Origin: Lachancea dasiensis
Taxonomy: Eukaryota > Ascomycota > Saccharomycetes > Saccharomycetales > Saccharomycetaceae
Direction of reading: 5' to 3'
NCBI GenBank assembly: GCA_900074725.1
Contig: LT598457.1
Location: 62,001 to 126,000 of the forward strand
Length of the DNA stretch: 64,000 nucleotides
Positions 29,844-38,884 of the stretch are shown in pieces. The stretch's first letter is position 1; each line of letters starts with the position of its first letter. The notes below the pieces were generated by a model that worked only from the letters and a program-made list of their open reading frames with translations, made no database searches and was not told the DNA's origin. The translations under genes were made by a program, and so were the position numbers.

Positions 29844-30815
29844 ATGTCTTGGAATACAATCGAATCGGATGCGGGTGTATTCACTCAACTAGTGCGTGAT
29901 CTAGGTGTCTCCGGAGTTCAATTTGCAGAAATTCCAATATTGGATTCACTGCAAGATCTTACAGGGATTTTGTATGGTGCCATCTTCTTATTCAAATACG
30001 ATTCAACAGACTACGCCAAAAACGAGCCTTTACAGGGTGAATACGACTTTGACTATCCTGACTCGCTATTCTTTGCCAATCAGACTATTCAAAATGCTTG
30101 TGGAACACTGGCTGTACTAAACACCCTTTTATCACTATCAAATGACCATCAAGAAATAAAGCTCGGAGAAACGCTTTCAAACTTTCTAAGTTTTACGTCC
30201 GCTTTCAAGGACTCAGAGCTACGTGGAGAGAGTATCTCGAACTCGGACGAGATCAGAAATGTTCACAATTCGTTCTCGAGCCCTGATCCGTTCGTGATGG
30301 ACGAGGCGTCGCAAAATTCTGACCGCCCCTCCGCCGAAGTCTTTCACTTTGTGAGCTTCATCGAACACAACGGTGTCATATATGAGCTGGACGGTTTACG
30401 CCCGGCTCCTATAGTACATCGCGCATTCCGAAACGAGAAGCAAGAGAGCTCCAAATTCTCACAGAATATCGTAGCCGTATTGCAACAGCGCATGGGACTG
30501 GCACTGAACTCTGGTGGAAAGTTTTCAGTGATTGCCATACATAGAGACACCATTGATCACCTTAACAGTTTGCGAGACCAAGGGGCTCTCACCACCAGTG
30601 ACTACGACTTCAGCCTAGCTCAGGAATTGACAAAAAGGGATGCGTGGAGCAGAGAGATATCGTTTCGAAGACAAAACTTATACGGTATGGTATTCGAGCT
30701 CACAAAACAAATTGCTGGCAATATGACCGAAAATGATTTTGCAAAACAGCTTGCTAAGGCGCAAGATAATACTCGTAACCGCATACAAAGATACCATCGG
30801 GAGAATAATGCGTAA
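29844..30815 (+). CDS. UCH37/UCHL5-like ubiquitin C-terminal hydrolase
   Basis: Cysteine protease (peptidase C12) of the UCH37 branch, 323 aa, predicted to trim ubiquitin at the proteasome or on INO80-type complexes. The start SDAGVFTQLVRDLGV is characteristic of the branch. The catalytic site is intact: oxyanion Gln and nucleophile Cys in FFANQTIQNACGT, His in VFHFVSFIEHNG, Asp in YELDGLRPAPI. After the UCH domain (~1-225) comes a C-terminal helical ULD-like segment with RRQNLYGMVFELTKQIAG and a charged end (KAQDNTRNRIQRYHREN), as in UCHL5. Yuh1-type enzymes lack this tail. I know no S. cerevisiae orthologue of this branch. YUH1 itself lies 1.8 kb away, beyond THP3. Confidence 0.85.
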   Translation: MSWNTIESDAGVFTQLVRDLGVSGVQFAEIPILDSLQDLTGILYGAIFLFKYDSTDYAKNEPLQGEYDFDYPDSLFFANQTIQNACGTLAVLNTLLSLSNDHQEIKLGETLSNFLSFTSAFKDSELRGESISNSDEIRNVHNSFSSPDPFVMDEASQNSDRPSAEVFHFVSFIEHNGVIYELDGLRPAPIVHRAFRNEKQESSKFSQNIVAVLQQRMGLALNSGGKFSVIAIHRDTIDHLNSLRDQGALTTSDYDFSLAQELTKRDAWSREISFRRQNLYGMVFELTKQIAGNMTENDFAKQLAKAQDNTRNRIQRYHRENNA

Positions 30816-30996
30816 AGCTGGCCTCCTGCCACTGGTCAGAATCGCTTGCCAACTCGACAAGTCCGACAGCCCTGCCACCCATTATAAGGAGTACATATGT
30901 ATTCATAATAAAGTTGCATACATCAGAAATTAAACCCAGGATTAACATCATCACCTCATCAGTGAGACATCTCTACCAACTACATAGACTGCGGCG

Positions 30997-32604
30997 ATGG
31001 GCGACCCCAATAGACTTTCGGATGTCTTTGATCTTGAGAAGAACAAAAAGCGAAAGGTAGCTAATCGAGTCCATAGTAAGGTTTACAACCAGGTCCAACC
31101 GATTTCTTTGGGCCAGCGTCGAGGGAATGTGTCAGGCAGCCAACGCAGTTTGTCAGAGAAGAGGAAGACCATGTCTGACAAGGAGAGGACGGAGCTTTTA
31201 CAGAAGATAATTGAGGACAAAGATCAAAAATTTCCGTCAGGAATGCGGGAGTTTTTATTAGGATGCTTTCAGTTAGCAGAGCTCAATAAGTTTGACCAAA
31301 ATAGCAGCGTAATTTTAGTTCAACAACTCAAGGACTTGATAGGGAAAGCTTACGAGGAGAAAAAGGAATACCGTAATGACTGGTGGTCTCAAACTTTGCC
31401 TTGTTTGACCAAGGCCAACTCTGAGCTACAGCTAGTTTGCGACAAAAAGGGCCACATGCAGAATACACCGAGTGATGCGATACCAAAGGTGCTTCGACCA
31501 CCGCCACCGCCTCCTCCTCCTTCGGATATGCTGCCAAAAAGACCGCTACCGCCCAAGAATAAAGATAAGGTTTCTAAACCAGTGTCATCTAAGAATAGCC
31601 GACTATCAGCTACAAAGGGCCCCTCAGAAGCCGAAAGAAGAAAGCTACGAATGGAGCGATTTTCTTCAGATGCTGTTCTGGGTAGAAGCAGTAAAGTACA
31701 AAGCGACGAAAATTTCGCGAACTTGAACGCAATATCAACTAACTTTTATAAGTTTGACAAGAACAAACCGGTAGTAGGGCGATGCCAGACGCTCGAAAAG
31801 AAATATTTGCGACTAACCTCGGAGCCAAATCCAGATCTCGTTCGTCCGCTGAGTGTCTTAAAAAGGGCATACGAGCTTGTTCTACAAAAATTTAAACATG
31901 ACGGGGCTTCATACTCATACCTGTGTGACCAATTCAAATCTCTACGGCAAGATTTGAGGGTGCAAATTATAGAAAACCAGTTCACACTCAAGGTTTACCA
32001 AACGCATGCCCGTATCGCGCTGGAGAACGATGATATCGGGGAGTTTAATCAATGTCAGAGCCGGCTCGGGCATCTTTTTGAGCTCCCAAATCTTGCAAAA
32101 TCGAATTTGGAGGAGTTTGTGAGCTACCGAATTCTCTACTATTTGATGACGAATAATCATAATTCCATCAATGAGCTAAAACTCAAGTACTCAACCAAAC
32201 AACATCTTGCTGTCTACAGACACCCAATGGTGAGGCATGCCTTAGCAATGGCTAAATCACTGTTGATGGGAGATTACCACTGTTTTTTTAGGCTATATGC
32301 CAAAACTTCTGGACCATCGCGGTGTCTGGTTAACATCTTCATAAATCGTGAGAGACTGCGAGCTCTTGCAACAATTTCAAAAAGCTATAACCAGGTTCCA
32401 TTGGAATTCTTGTTTGCAGAATTTCAGCTTGATAACCACGATGCAGGCATATCTTTCTTAAAGAAGCTTGGTCTTGACGAGCATATTCTAATCAAAAATG
32501 AGACCCAACAAGAGACGTCCTTTCTTAACACCAAGTCTTGTAGATTATCCATCATACAGCAGTACGAGAAAGCTAAAAAAGTTGATATAAAGGGTCAGAT
32601 ATAG
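30997..32604 (+). CDS. THP3: THP3, SAC3/GANP-domain mRNA biogenesis factor
   Basis: Partner of Csn12 in transcription elongation and mRNA maturation, 535 aa. The N-terminal ~200 residues are basic and disordered, with a Pro run (PPPPPPPPS at ~170). The SAC3/GANP domain begins near 265 (VGRCQTLEKKYLRLTSEPNPDLVRP) and shows YLCDQFKSLRQDLRVQIIENQFTLKVYQTHARIALENDD. These are the most conserved blocks of the family. A winged-helix-like C-terminus follows. Near MCM16, as YPR045C/YPR046W in S. cerevisiae. Confidence 0.93.
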   Translation: MGDPNRLSDVFDLEKNKKRKVANRVHSKVYNQVQPISLGQRRGNVSGSQRSLSEKRKTMSDKERTELLQKIIEDKDQKFPSGMREFLLGCFQLAELNKFDQNSSVILVQQLKDLIGKAYEEKKEYRNDWWSQTLPCLTKANSELQLVCDKKGHMQNTPSDAIPKVLRPPPPPPPPSDMLPKRPLPPKNKDKVSKPVSSKNSRLSATKGPSEAERRKLRMERFSSDAVLGRSSKVQSDENFANLNAISTNFYKFDKNKPVVGRCQTLEKKYLRLTSEPNPDLVRPLSVLKRAYELVLQKFKHDGASYSYLCDQFKSLRQDLRVQIIENQFTLKVYQTHARIALENDDIGEFNQCQSRLGHLFELPNLAKSNLEEFVSYRILYYLMTNNHNSINELKLKYSTKQHLAVYRHPMVRHALAMAKSLLMGDYHCFFRLYAKTSGPSRCLVNIFINRERLRALATISKSYNQVPLEFLFAEFQLDNHDAGISFLKKLGLDEHILIKNETQQETSFLNTKSCRLSIIQQYEKAKKVDIKGQI

Positions 32605-32644
32605 GGAGGTACCTCACACCATCCAGTATACCGTATATCGTACA

Positions 32645-33349
32645 TCAGTCCCAGCTAGGGGCAAGACCCAACAATGAGAATTGCAATTTCATCTCCTCCT
32701 CTGTGTTGTCCATATACCACTGAACTCTCTTCTTAACGAGGGGCTCCTCTAATAAATCGGTCGAGGACGACTCACCCAAACATCTGGCACCATTGGATCT
32801 CCTGCCATCCATCTCAAAGATGTGCCCTCCAGATTCTATGTAAGTGATAAAATGCAGGTTGACCTCGTCATCTGAATTTGGTGCTTCAGTTTGGCCCGAG
32901 TGGGAGCTCTGGTTATATAGCTCACTAATAGACACGATGAAATCGTCAGTTTGATCATCCGCGTATTTGTTGCCATCACGATGATTAAGTTTCAAGAATT
33001 GTTCAAGTTTTGAATCAATTTGCAAAAGATCCTGGTTATTAGCGATAGAATGGAGAAGTGCGTACAGCCCACAAGCGTTTCTTACAGTTTGCTTGAGCCA
33101 AATGGGATTGAGAGTGTCTGCTGCATTGTTGCCGTTATCTGAAGACTTGAGAGACTCAAAGAGGTCATTGAGTGGAAACAGTAATACTATAGCTGCCATG
33201 GGTCTTGGTAAGAAAGCCATCAAGTCTGGCTCTGTGAGAGAATAGATATCATGGAAAGCGTACCTGGTGGACAGTCCCAATTGATGCGCGAATTGGGTGA
33301 ATACTTCAGGATTAGATTCTAGTGGAACGACTGAACGAGGAAGGCCCAT
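32645..33349 (-). CDS. YUH1: YUH1, ubiquitin C-terminal hydrolase
   Basis: Family C12 hydrolase that cleaves small adducts from ubiquitin and processes Rub1, 234 aa (S. cerevisiae 236). The start has VVPLESNPEVFTQFAHQLGL, and YSLTEPDLMAFLPRP follows. Catalytic residues are visible: Gln and Cys in WLKQTVRNACGLYALLHS, His in LHFITYIES, Asp in FEMDGRRS. The crossover-loop region (~100-160) is acidic. It is compact and, unlike the nearby UCH37-like protein, has no C-terminal extension. It ends 40 bp from the THP3 stop (convergent). Confidence 0.97.
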   Translation of the reverse strand: MGLPRSVVPLESNPEVFTQFAHQLGLSTRYAFHDIYSLTEPDLMAFLPRPMAAIVLLFPLNDLFESLKSSDNGNNAADTLNPIWLKQTVRNACGLYALLHSIANNQDLLQIDSKLEQFLKLNHRDGNKYADDQTDDFIVSISELYNQSSHSGQTEAPNSDDEVNLHFITYIESGGHIFEMDGRRSNGARCLGESSSTDLLEEPLVKKRVQWYMDNTEEEMKLQFSLLGLAPSWD

Positions 33350-33552
33350 ATCCAGTAGAGTAATTATAAATGGAAGTGTTGCAGGGTGTTTGGTATGAGA
33401 GCTCTTAACACCCTAATAAACTATAGTTAATTATGATATTCGGTACTTTTAAACCATCTTTTATTTTGAAAAGAATATTTCAACGAGCTACGTTTCCAAT
33501 GCTATTGCCAATAGGCCAACACCCATACTAAGCGTACATAATAATTACCGAT

Positions 33553-34143
33553 ATGTCGCTGAATAGGCAGCAGCGCGAGAGATTTACTGCTACCCATATT
33601 GCTTACAAATATAATCTTTTGCATTACCTTCCCGGCATCGAGCAATCTCAGTTGTCGGGGCTTTACTTAAAGAGCTTCTACAATGGCACCAAGAGAAATC
33701 GTTTACATTTGCCAGAGCATTTGACAAATGGAACTAAATTTTGCGAGAAATGTGGAGTTGTCCACATTGCTGGTCTGAATTTAAATATGGCAATCGTAGA
33801 TGTTATGGCATCGGACGACGAGAGCGTCCACAACCAAGTTTTGGAATATAAATGCCTCTTGTGTGGGAAAGTGAAACAGTTTGATATCGGGAATTCTAAG
33901 AGAATAGAGTCACAGCAAGGGCCGAGGGAAGGGTTTGTCGCAAAATGGCCCAGTGGGCAAAAAACAAGCCATGATGCAGCCGAGGTTAATGGATCACAAG
34001 TGAAGAAACTTGCTTCAGGAAAGGAGAGAGCCAAGAAACGCAAGATGAATACGCTGGCTAATATGCTATCGAGAAAGAAAGATGAAGAGGCAAACAAGAA
34101 ATCCGCGTCTTTAAACTTGGAAGATTTTCTACTAAAAAGGTGA
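33553..34143 (+). CDS. SNM1: SNM1, RNase MRP protein subunit
   Basis: Protein specific to RNase MRP, which processes pre-rRNA and some mRNAs; 196 aa (S. cerevisiae 198). IAYKYNLLHYLPGIEQSQLSGLYLKSFYNG matches the N-terminal block. A zinc-binding pattern is present: FCEKCGVVHI and YKCLLCGKVK. The C-terminus has SGKERAKKRKMNTLANMLSRK and a final SLNLEDFLLK, the most conserved tail of the family. The neighbour is PEX29, convergent, as in S. cerevisiae (YDR478W/YDR479C). Confidence 0.96.
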   Translation: MSLNRQQRERFTATHIAYKYNLLHYLPGIEQSQLSGLYLKSFYNGTKRNRLHLPEHLTNGTKFCEKCGVVHIAGLNLNMAIVDVMASDDESVHNQVLEYKCLLCGKVKQFDIGNSKRIESQQGPREGFVAKWPSGQKTSHDAAEVNGSQVKKLASGKERAKKRKMNTLANMLSRKKDEEANKKSASLNLEDFLLKR

Positions 34144-34245
34144 AGAAATAAATGCGAAAAAAGTAAGCTTTCTGGATGATGCATGCGGCTATCATATGTT
34201 TTTGAAGGCTTAGAACGTGATGCGCCAGTGGTGGTATCTGTGGAG

Positions 34246-35835
34246 TTAAGGCAAGTTTAAGAAATTGGATAAACTCTTTGTAGCTCGCGAGGCGGCATTG
34301 GGACTGCCAGGATCCGAGGTATCCCGACTTAGATTGCTGTTCCCACTTGCCACGGAGCCTGTCGGTGTGGAATTAGGGATATTTGGAGCAAGCGCAGAGT
34401 AACTCTTTCGCCTTGCGGGGGAAACGACGTCGGCACCGTCTCCTTGCGTCATAGTGGCTTCTGAAGGATCGCTTTTTGCGTCAACAACCTCAGCGATCCG
34501 TGTGCACTCCCTTACCCATCTTCTCCTTCTGTAGCTCCCTCGAGAACCATCCAAGCATATGTCGTAGACCCACTTCTCTTCTACGTTAATGTCAACATAT
34601 TCGACAAACTCAAGCTCCACCCATGATACCGGATCCAGGTCTAATTCCCACCTGGAGTCCGTTAGCCACTCCCACTCTAGCGGCGCTTTGACACTGTCAA
34701 GACTATGAGCCGCGTCTGCAATATCCTTTTCCGATATTCTGTAATCGGAGAATAAAGTGTAGTGGTCAGTAGAGTACCCAACAAGATTCCAGCTTTTATT
34801 TTGCTCTTGAAACTGCTGCACTTCGAAAATTGAGGCCTGTCGAGTTTCCCCAACCTCCTGGTAATCAAAACACTCGTGGATCCTTCTTTCGATTCTACTG
34901 GAGAGAAGGAGAACTCGTAGCCTTGTCTCCTCTGAGGTCATTTTGCCCAATACCCAGTCGCGGTTGTAAGGATGCAGGGCCAAAGCTGAGACCCATCCGA
35001 GCAATATCAGAAATGGCTTAACGGGAATAACCCTTGTGATCGAATCCATAAAGAGCGCGTTAAACCATGCCATCACTAGCAGTACTAAAAATGCAGCGCT
35101 CGAAATACTCTCATCGGTGAAAAACGCAAAATGTGATAAAATATGGTTGATAAAATCAAATGCAACAACGTATAACAACATATGGTTTTGTAGATCAGTC
35201 AAGTTGAGCAGAAACTCCTTACTAAACTCTGGCACCGGTTTAGGAACTTCAGGTTTTAACAGGGGAGGCCCCCGCGCAGGCACTGGGTTGGACTCGAATG
35301 CATCGAGCGCATCAGGCTTGTGTAATCTGAGATACTGTGGCACCATAATGCCAAATACAACGTAGAAAAGAGGGATACTTGTAAGGGTCGGCAGTGGTTT
35401 CATAACGATATAAGTGAACAGTGACAGTATTGACAACGTGTACGCTGTATTCGACCAATTTAGAATCTTTATGATCTCGTCGATCACCAGAAAGGGTGGA
35501 CCCAATCTAGAATTCATTTGTATAAAGTTACGACTCATGATTGGGACTGACAACCCCGGCCTATTTCTGCTAGACTCTACCCTGTACTCTATCGTTTTCT
35601 GTGCCAGCTCTGAAGAAGGAGGAAGCGCCATATAAATGAGCTTTTCGACCAACTTATCGGCCAGATATTGCTGTGTTGAGCTTCCGATTGTACTTCCCTC
35701 GTGAATCGACCCAGTACTACTTTTGCGCTCTCCGTTGGTAGCTGCTTTTCCCTCATTGTCTAAATGTGTATTTGAGCCACTCCTTGACTTCTTGGAAGTT
35801 CCATCGTCCCAGAAGAAACCAGTTACCGATTCCAT
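34246..35835 (-). CDS. PEX29: PEX29, peroxisome/ER membrane protein (Pex24/DysF family)
   Basis: Membrane protein controlling peroxisome size and number and ER-peroxisome contacts, 529 aa. Ser-rich N-terminus, then membrane segments around 145-190 (YTLSILSLFTYIVMKPLP; IPLFYVVFGIMVPQYL) and ~245-300 (SAAFLVLLVMAWFNALFM; FLILLGWVSALALH). A dysferlin-type DysF region follows (EVQQFQEQNKSW; LEWEWLTDSRWELDLD; EKWVYDICLDG; RRRWVRECTRIAE). The C-terminal ~90 residues are Ser-rich. It is assigned to PEX29 rather than PEX28 because SNM1 is next to it. Confidence 0.92.
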   Translation of the reverse strand: MESVTGFFWDDGTSKKSRSGSNTHLDNEGKAATNGERKSSTGSIHEGSTIGSSTQQYLADKLVEKLIYMALPPSSELAQKTIEYRVESSRNRPGLSVPIMSRNFIQMNSRLGPPFLVIDEIIKILNWSNTAYTLSILSLFTYIVMKPLPTLTSIPLFYVVFGIMVPQYLRLHKPDALDAFESNPVPARGPPLLKPEVPKPVPEFSKEFLLNLTDLQNHMLLYVVAFDFINHILSHFAFFTDESISSAAFLVLLVMAWFNALFMDSITRVIPVKPFLILLGWVSALALHPYNRDWVLGKMTSEETRLRVLLLSSRIERRIHECFDYQEVGETRQASIFEVQQFQEQNKSWNLVGYSTDHYTLFSDYRISEKDIADAAHSLDSVKAPLEWEWLTDSRWELDLDPVSWVELEFVEYVDINVEEKWVYDICLDGSRGSYRRRRWVRECTRIAEVVDAKSDPSEATMTQGDGADVVSPARRKSYSALAPNIPNSTPTGSVASGNSNLSRDTSDPGSPNAASRATKSLSNFLNLP

Positions 35836-36028
35836 TGCTTCCCGAGAATCAAACTTTTTGAGACTAGCGGAAGTCCAGAGCCCAACTGGAACTTTTACCT
35901 TTAGATGGAATTGGTAACTTGAGCAGATTATGTATATTTGACTGTCTAATTAATATGCAAATGGCTGCGGCGATGAGCTTCAACAAAATAAACTATAAAC
36001 TGACGCTACCCGCCGCTGGGCTTCAAAT

Positions 36029-36958
36029 ATGTATTTCGAGTGTTTGAATAATACTCCGAAGGACTATATTTCAGATCTGACCCTAATTGACGACACTCTG
36101 AATGTTATTGTTACTGCTTGGGATGGAACTTTGACCCTGTATGCTTGCGATGCCAACGAGCAGTTATTGACGATGAAGCACGATCACGGGCTATTATGTT
36201 CTACCAGTTCCTCAGGAGGAAGAATATTCGTAGGGTCAGTGCAAGGCGAAGTTTTGGAAGTCGATATGGAATCTGGAAAGTTCAGGCTGGTTTGTGATGA
36301 CAGTCAGCTGGGGGTTTGTGCCATAAGTACAGCTGGAAACCATCTGGTAGCAGGTTCCTGGGATGGAAGCATCCAGGTCATCGATCTGAAGACAGGCAAA
36401 GTGTGGTACAACAAGAAGTTTGAAGATAGGAAAGTGTTAGCCCTAGATTGCAACGAAAGCAAGATAGTAGTCGCATATACAGGTGGGAAACTGGCAGTAT
36501 ACGACGTCAAAAACATGAATATACCGGTGGTACGAGATTCTGGACTCAAATTTCAATGCCGAGATCTCAAGATCATGCCTTCCGGCGATGGCTACGCACA
36601 AAGCTCTGTGGACGGCAGGGTTGCCATAGAGTACTTTGAAGATGAATCCTCGCGATTTGCATTCAGGTGTCACCGTATGAACTTGTCAGATACACAGTTT
36701 GTGTTTCCCGTAAACACGCTGGCATTCAGCTCCCGGGAACACCTTTACACAGGAGGGTCAGATGGCAGGGTTTTTGGTTGGAACTTGAAGACCCGCAAAA
36801 AGTCTGAGGAACTACCCAAATTCGACGAAAGCGTGGTTAGAGTGGTCACAAATAAAAAGGTTTTATGTGTTGCCACGGCCGATGATTCCTTCAAAACTTC
36901 TGCTACTGTACAAGGCGTCGAAATATCCCCTGGCCAGATCTATTTTACAAAATTATGA
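36029..36958 (+). CDS. BUB3: BUB3, spindle checkpoint WD40 protein
   Basis: Seven-blade WD40 propeller that binds GLEBS motifs of Bub1/Mad3 and phosphorylated Spc105 at kinetochores, 309 aa (S. cerevisiae 341). PKDYISDLTLI matches the N-terminus. VTAWDGTLTLY and GSWDGSIQVIDLKTG are WD blades. Near the end, FAFRCHRMNLSDTQFVFPVNTLAF and GGSDGRVFGWNLKTRKK are the Bub3/Gle2 signature blocks. The protein is somewhat shorter in inter-blade loops. Convergent with RKM4 by 46 bp. Close to STI1 and a CIN5/YAP6 gene, as YOR026W-YOR028C. Confidence 0.95.
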   Translation: MYFECLNNTPKDYISDLTLIDDTLNVIVTAWDGTLTLYACDANEQLLTMKHDHGLLCSTSSSGGRIFVGSVQGEVLEVDMESGKFRLVCDDSQLGVCAISTAGNHLVAGSWDGSIQVIDLKTGKVWYNKKFEDRKVLALDCNESKIVVAYTGGKLAVYDVKNMNIPVVRDSGLKFQCRDLKIMPSGDGYAQSSVDGRVAIEYFEDESSRFAFRCHRMNLSDTQFVFPVNTLAFSSREHLYTGGSDGRVFGWNLKTRKKSEELPKFDESVVRVVTNKKVLCVATADDSFKTSATVQGVEISPGQIYFTKL

Positions 36959-37004
36959 TCGTTGTTTATATGCAATATATCCGCGGTTCCACATTTGCAT
37001 GAGG

Positions 37005-38639
37005 TCATCTTTTGGCTTTCTTGGCCACCTTAGATTTATTCTTTTGATAAGTTACTTTCCTCTTTACCGTCATTATTTTATCCAGCAAGACCTGGTCGTC
37101 AATAAGCTGATATTCCTTTTCCAGCCGATGAGCACAATTTTGAAGTGACTTTACTTCGCCTCTCAAAACGCATTCGGCCAAACGCTCCCTCAAACGAAGT
37201 TCGCCCATGTACTCACTGCTTGGCGAAGGTTCTCTGAAGCTGTGGCTTGGATAGTCGCGTAGTCTCATGTCCAAGGCTGATACACACGTGTTTGCACAAT
37301 TTCTGGTCATTTCTCCTGTGTTGACGCTCTGGATTGCTCTCTTAACCAATTTCTTCAAATAACCTAAGAGAACCGCGTTTCCCAAAGTTTCGACTTTTGG
37401 GACCAGTGCAATACCGGACAGGATTTGCAACGTAGTTATATATTCCGGGGCAAACTGCCCGTCAAGATAACAGTCGTATGAATCCATGACCATAGATTCA
37501 CCCTCGAGTACCTCGTCCTTTATCTCAGAATCATGCTCAATTAAGTACAATACTTTTTCGGTGAATTCTTGACTGAGACCAAGGCAGGTCTGGGCAGCAC
37601 TGGTTATCGTTTTGAGTGGTATCTCGGCTGCATCATATTTAGATCCTGACCATTCCACATAACCATAACGACGCAAAATCTCAGAATTTGGAAACTCACC
37701 GTAGATGTTGTAAACCTGACTACCTGATGGTATGTCCTCGATAGCGACCATGATTAGGGATTCTGGTGAGTATGTGAGGTTGGCGTTGCATTTGTGGGTG
37801 TCTGCATTCAACATATCTGCCATTGGAACCATTGATTTCAAAAACCCGTCTTTCCATACTGAGGGACCCTTAGTTCGTTCAACGTCGCTGCCCACCTCCC
37901 CGTGTTCCTCCTCTCCTTCGTTTTCTTGCTGTTCCCCTTCTTCTTCCTCTTCGTCTTCTTCTTCTTCGTCCTCGTCTTCGTCCTCTTCCTCATAGTCGGC
38001 GCGCTCCATGTCGAAAGAGTACGCCATAATCACGGATGCTACAAGTACGAACTCCTCCCACGTTATTGTCTCTAAGTCGGAAAGTTCCAATTCTCTAACG
38101 TGGTCCAGAACTCGCTGGTACATTTCCCTGGCACCTTCTTGTCCGATCCGGTCGCACACTCCGGACGGTCTCAAATGTGCAACTTCCGAATCTGACCAGT
38201 ACATCAGGCTGTTCATTCTTACAGCCTCGGGCCAAACTCTAAAATATGGCCACCAAGGGCTATTTTCTCCGACCACTTTCAGCTCATAAAAGATAGCAAT
38301 GATCAGCCCTTCCCAGTGTCCCACTTGGTGCATGAACACTTCCCTCAGGGCTGGTTTTTCCACGCACAGACTCGTTGTGCTCACATTTAAAACACTTTCA
38401 CGGGGAATTTCGAACAATTTTTCACCCTTTGCGATGTTTTCCAGGGCCATGACACACCTCCCTTGCTGTTCGTCTGTGGGATGTCTTACCAGAGTGATCT
38501 TATCGGAAATCCATAGTTTCCCAGCCGTTTTCGCCCATTCATAAAATGTTTTTGTCCTGATATCGGCTTCAGAAACGTCCATGCTCATTATGAAATGCTC
38601 AAAATCACCTCTTCCCTGATTCTTCGGCTGACGTTTCAT
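37005..38639 (-). CDS. RKM4: RKM4-like ribosomal lysine methyltransferase (SET domain)
   Basis: SET-domain methyltransferase of the RKM4/SETD6 class; S. cerevisiae Rkm4 methylates Rpl42. It is 544 aa. The split SET domain starts at ~50 (QQGRCVMALENIAKGEKLFEIPRESVLNVS). It resumes with VPMADMLNADTHKCNANLTY, then IPSGSQVYNIYGEFPNSEILRRYGYVEWSGSKYD. Between the halves is a long acidic insertion (~220-250), nearly all Glu/Asp. The C-terminal half corresponds to the substrate-binding domain of this class and ends in a Lys-rich tail. In-frame Met at residues 18 and 20 could also be starts. Next to HSP78/STI1, as YDR257C is to YDR258C. Confidence 0.82.
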   Translation of the reverse strand: MKRQPKNQGRGDFEHFIMSMDVSEADIRTKTFYEWAKTAGKLWISDKITLVRHPTDEQQGRCVMALENIAKGEKLFEIPRESVLNVSTTSLCVEKPALREVFMHQVGHWEGLIIAIFYELKVVGENSPWWPYFRVWPEAVRMNSLMYWSDSEVAHLRPSGVCDRIGQEGAREMYQRVLDHVRELELSDLETITWEEFVLVASVIMAYSFDMERADYEEEDEDEDEEEEDEEEEEGEQQENEGEEEHGEVGSDVERTKGPSVWKDGFLKSMVPMADMLNADTHKCNANLTYSPESLIMVAIEDIPSGSQVYNIYGEFPNSEILRRYGYVEWSGSKYDAAEIPLKTITSAAQTCLGLSQEFTEKVLYLIEHDSEIKDEVLEGESMVMDSYDCYLDGQFAPEYITTLQILSGIALVPKVETLGNAVLLGYLKKLVKRAIQSVNTGEMTRNCANTCVSALDMRLRDYPSHSFREPSPSSEYMGELRLRERLAECVLRGEVKSLQNCAHRLEKEYQLIDDQVLLDKIMTVKRKVTYQKNKSKVAKKAKR

Positions 38640-38720
38640 TAGGCGATGAGGTTACCGCTGATAATTTTTCAATCATACCAGCTATGCCTTTCGTTGATAG
38701 TGACATCGCCAGATTGAGCA

Positions 38721-38733
38721 GAACTTTCCAGAA
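38721..38733. promoter_or_regulatory. Heat-shock element in the STI1 promoter
   Basis: GAA-CT-TTC-CA-GAA: three perfect alternating Hsf1 units with 2-bp spacing and a fourth partial unit after, about 150 bp before the STI1 ATG. A TATA box (TATAAAA, 38773-38779) follows. STI1 is a known Hsf1 target in S. cerevisiae. Confidence 0.75.
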
Positions 38734-38884
38734 GTTGAACTCAAAATGAAGTTTAGCCTTAAATGATCAACATATAAAACAACAACTTGTTAGCCCTTAT
38801 CGATTTCTTGATCTGATTCCATTCTCATCGCAGGTAGAGTGCTGAAGAATACTCTGGGTCTAACGTTATTAACCAAGTTTAAGC

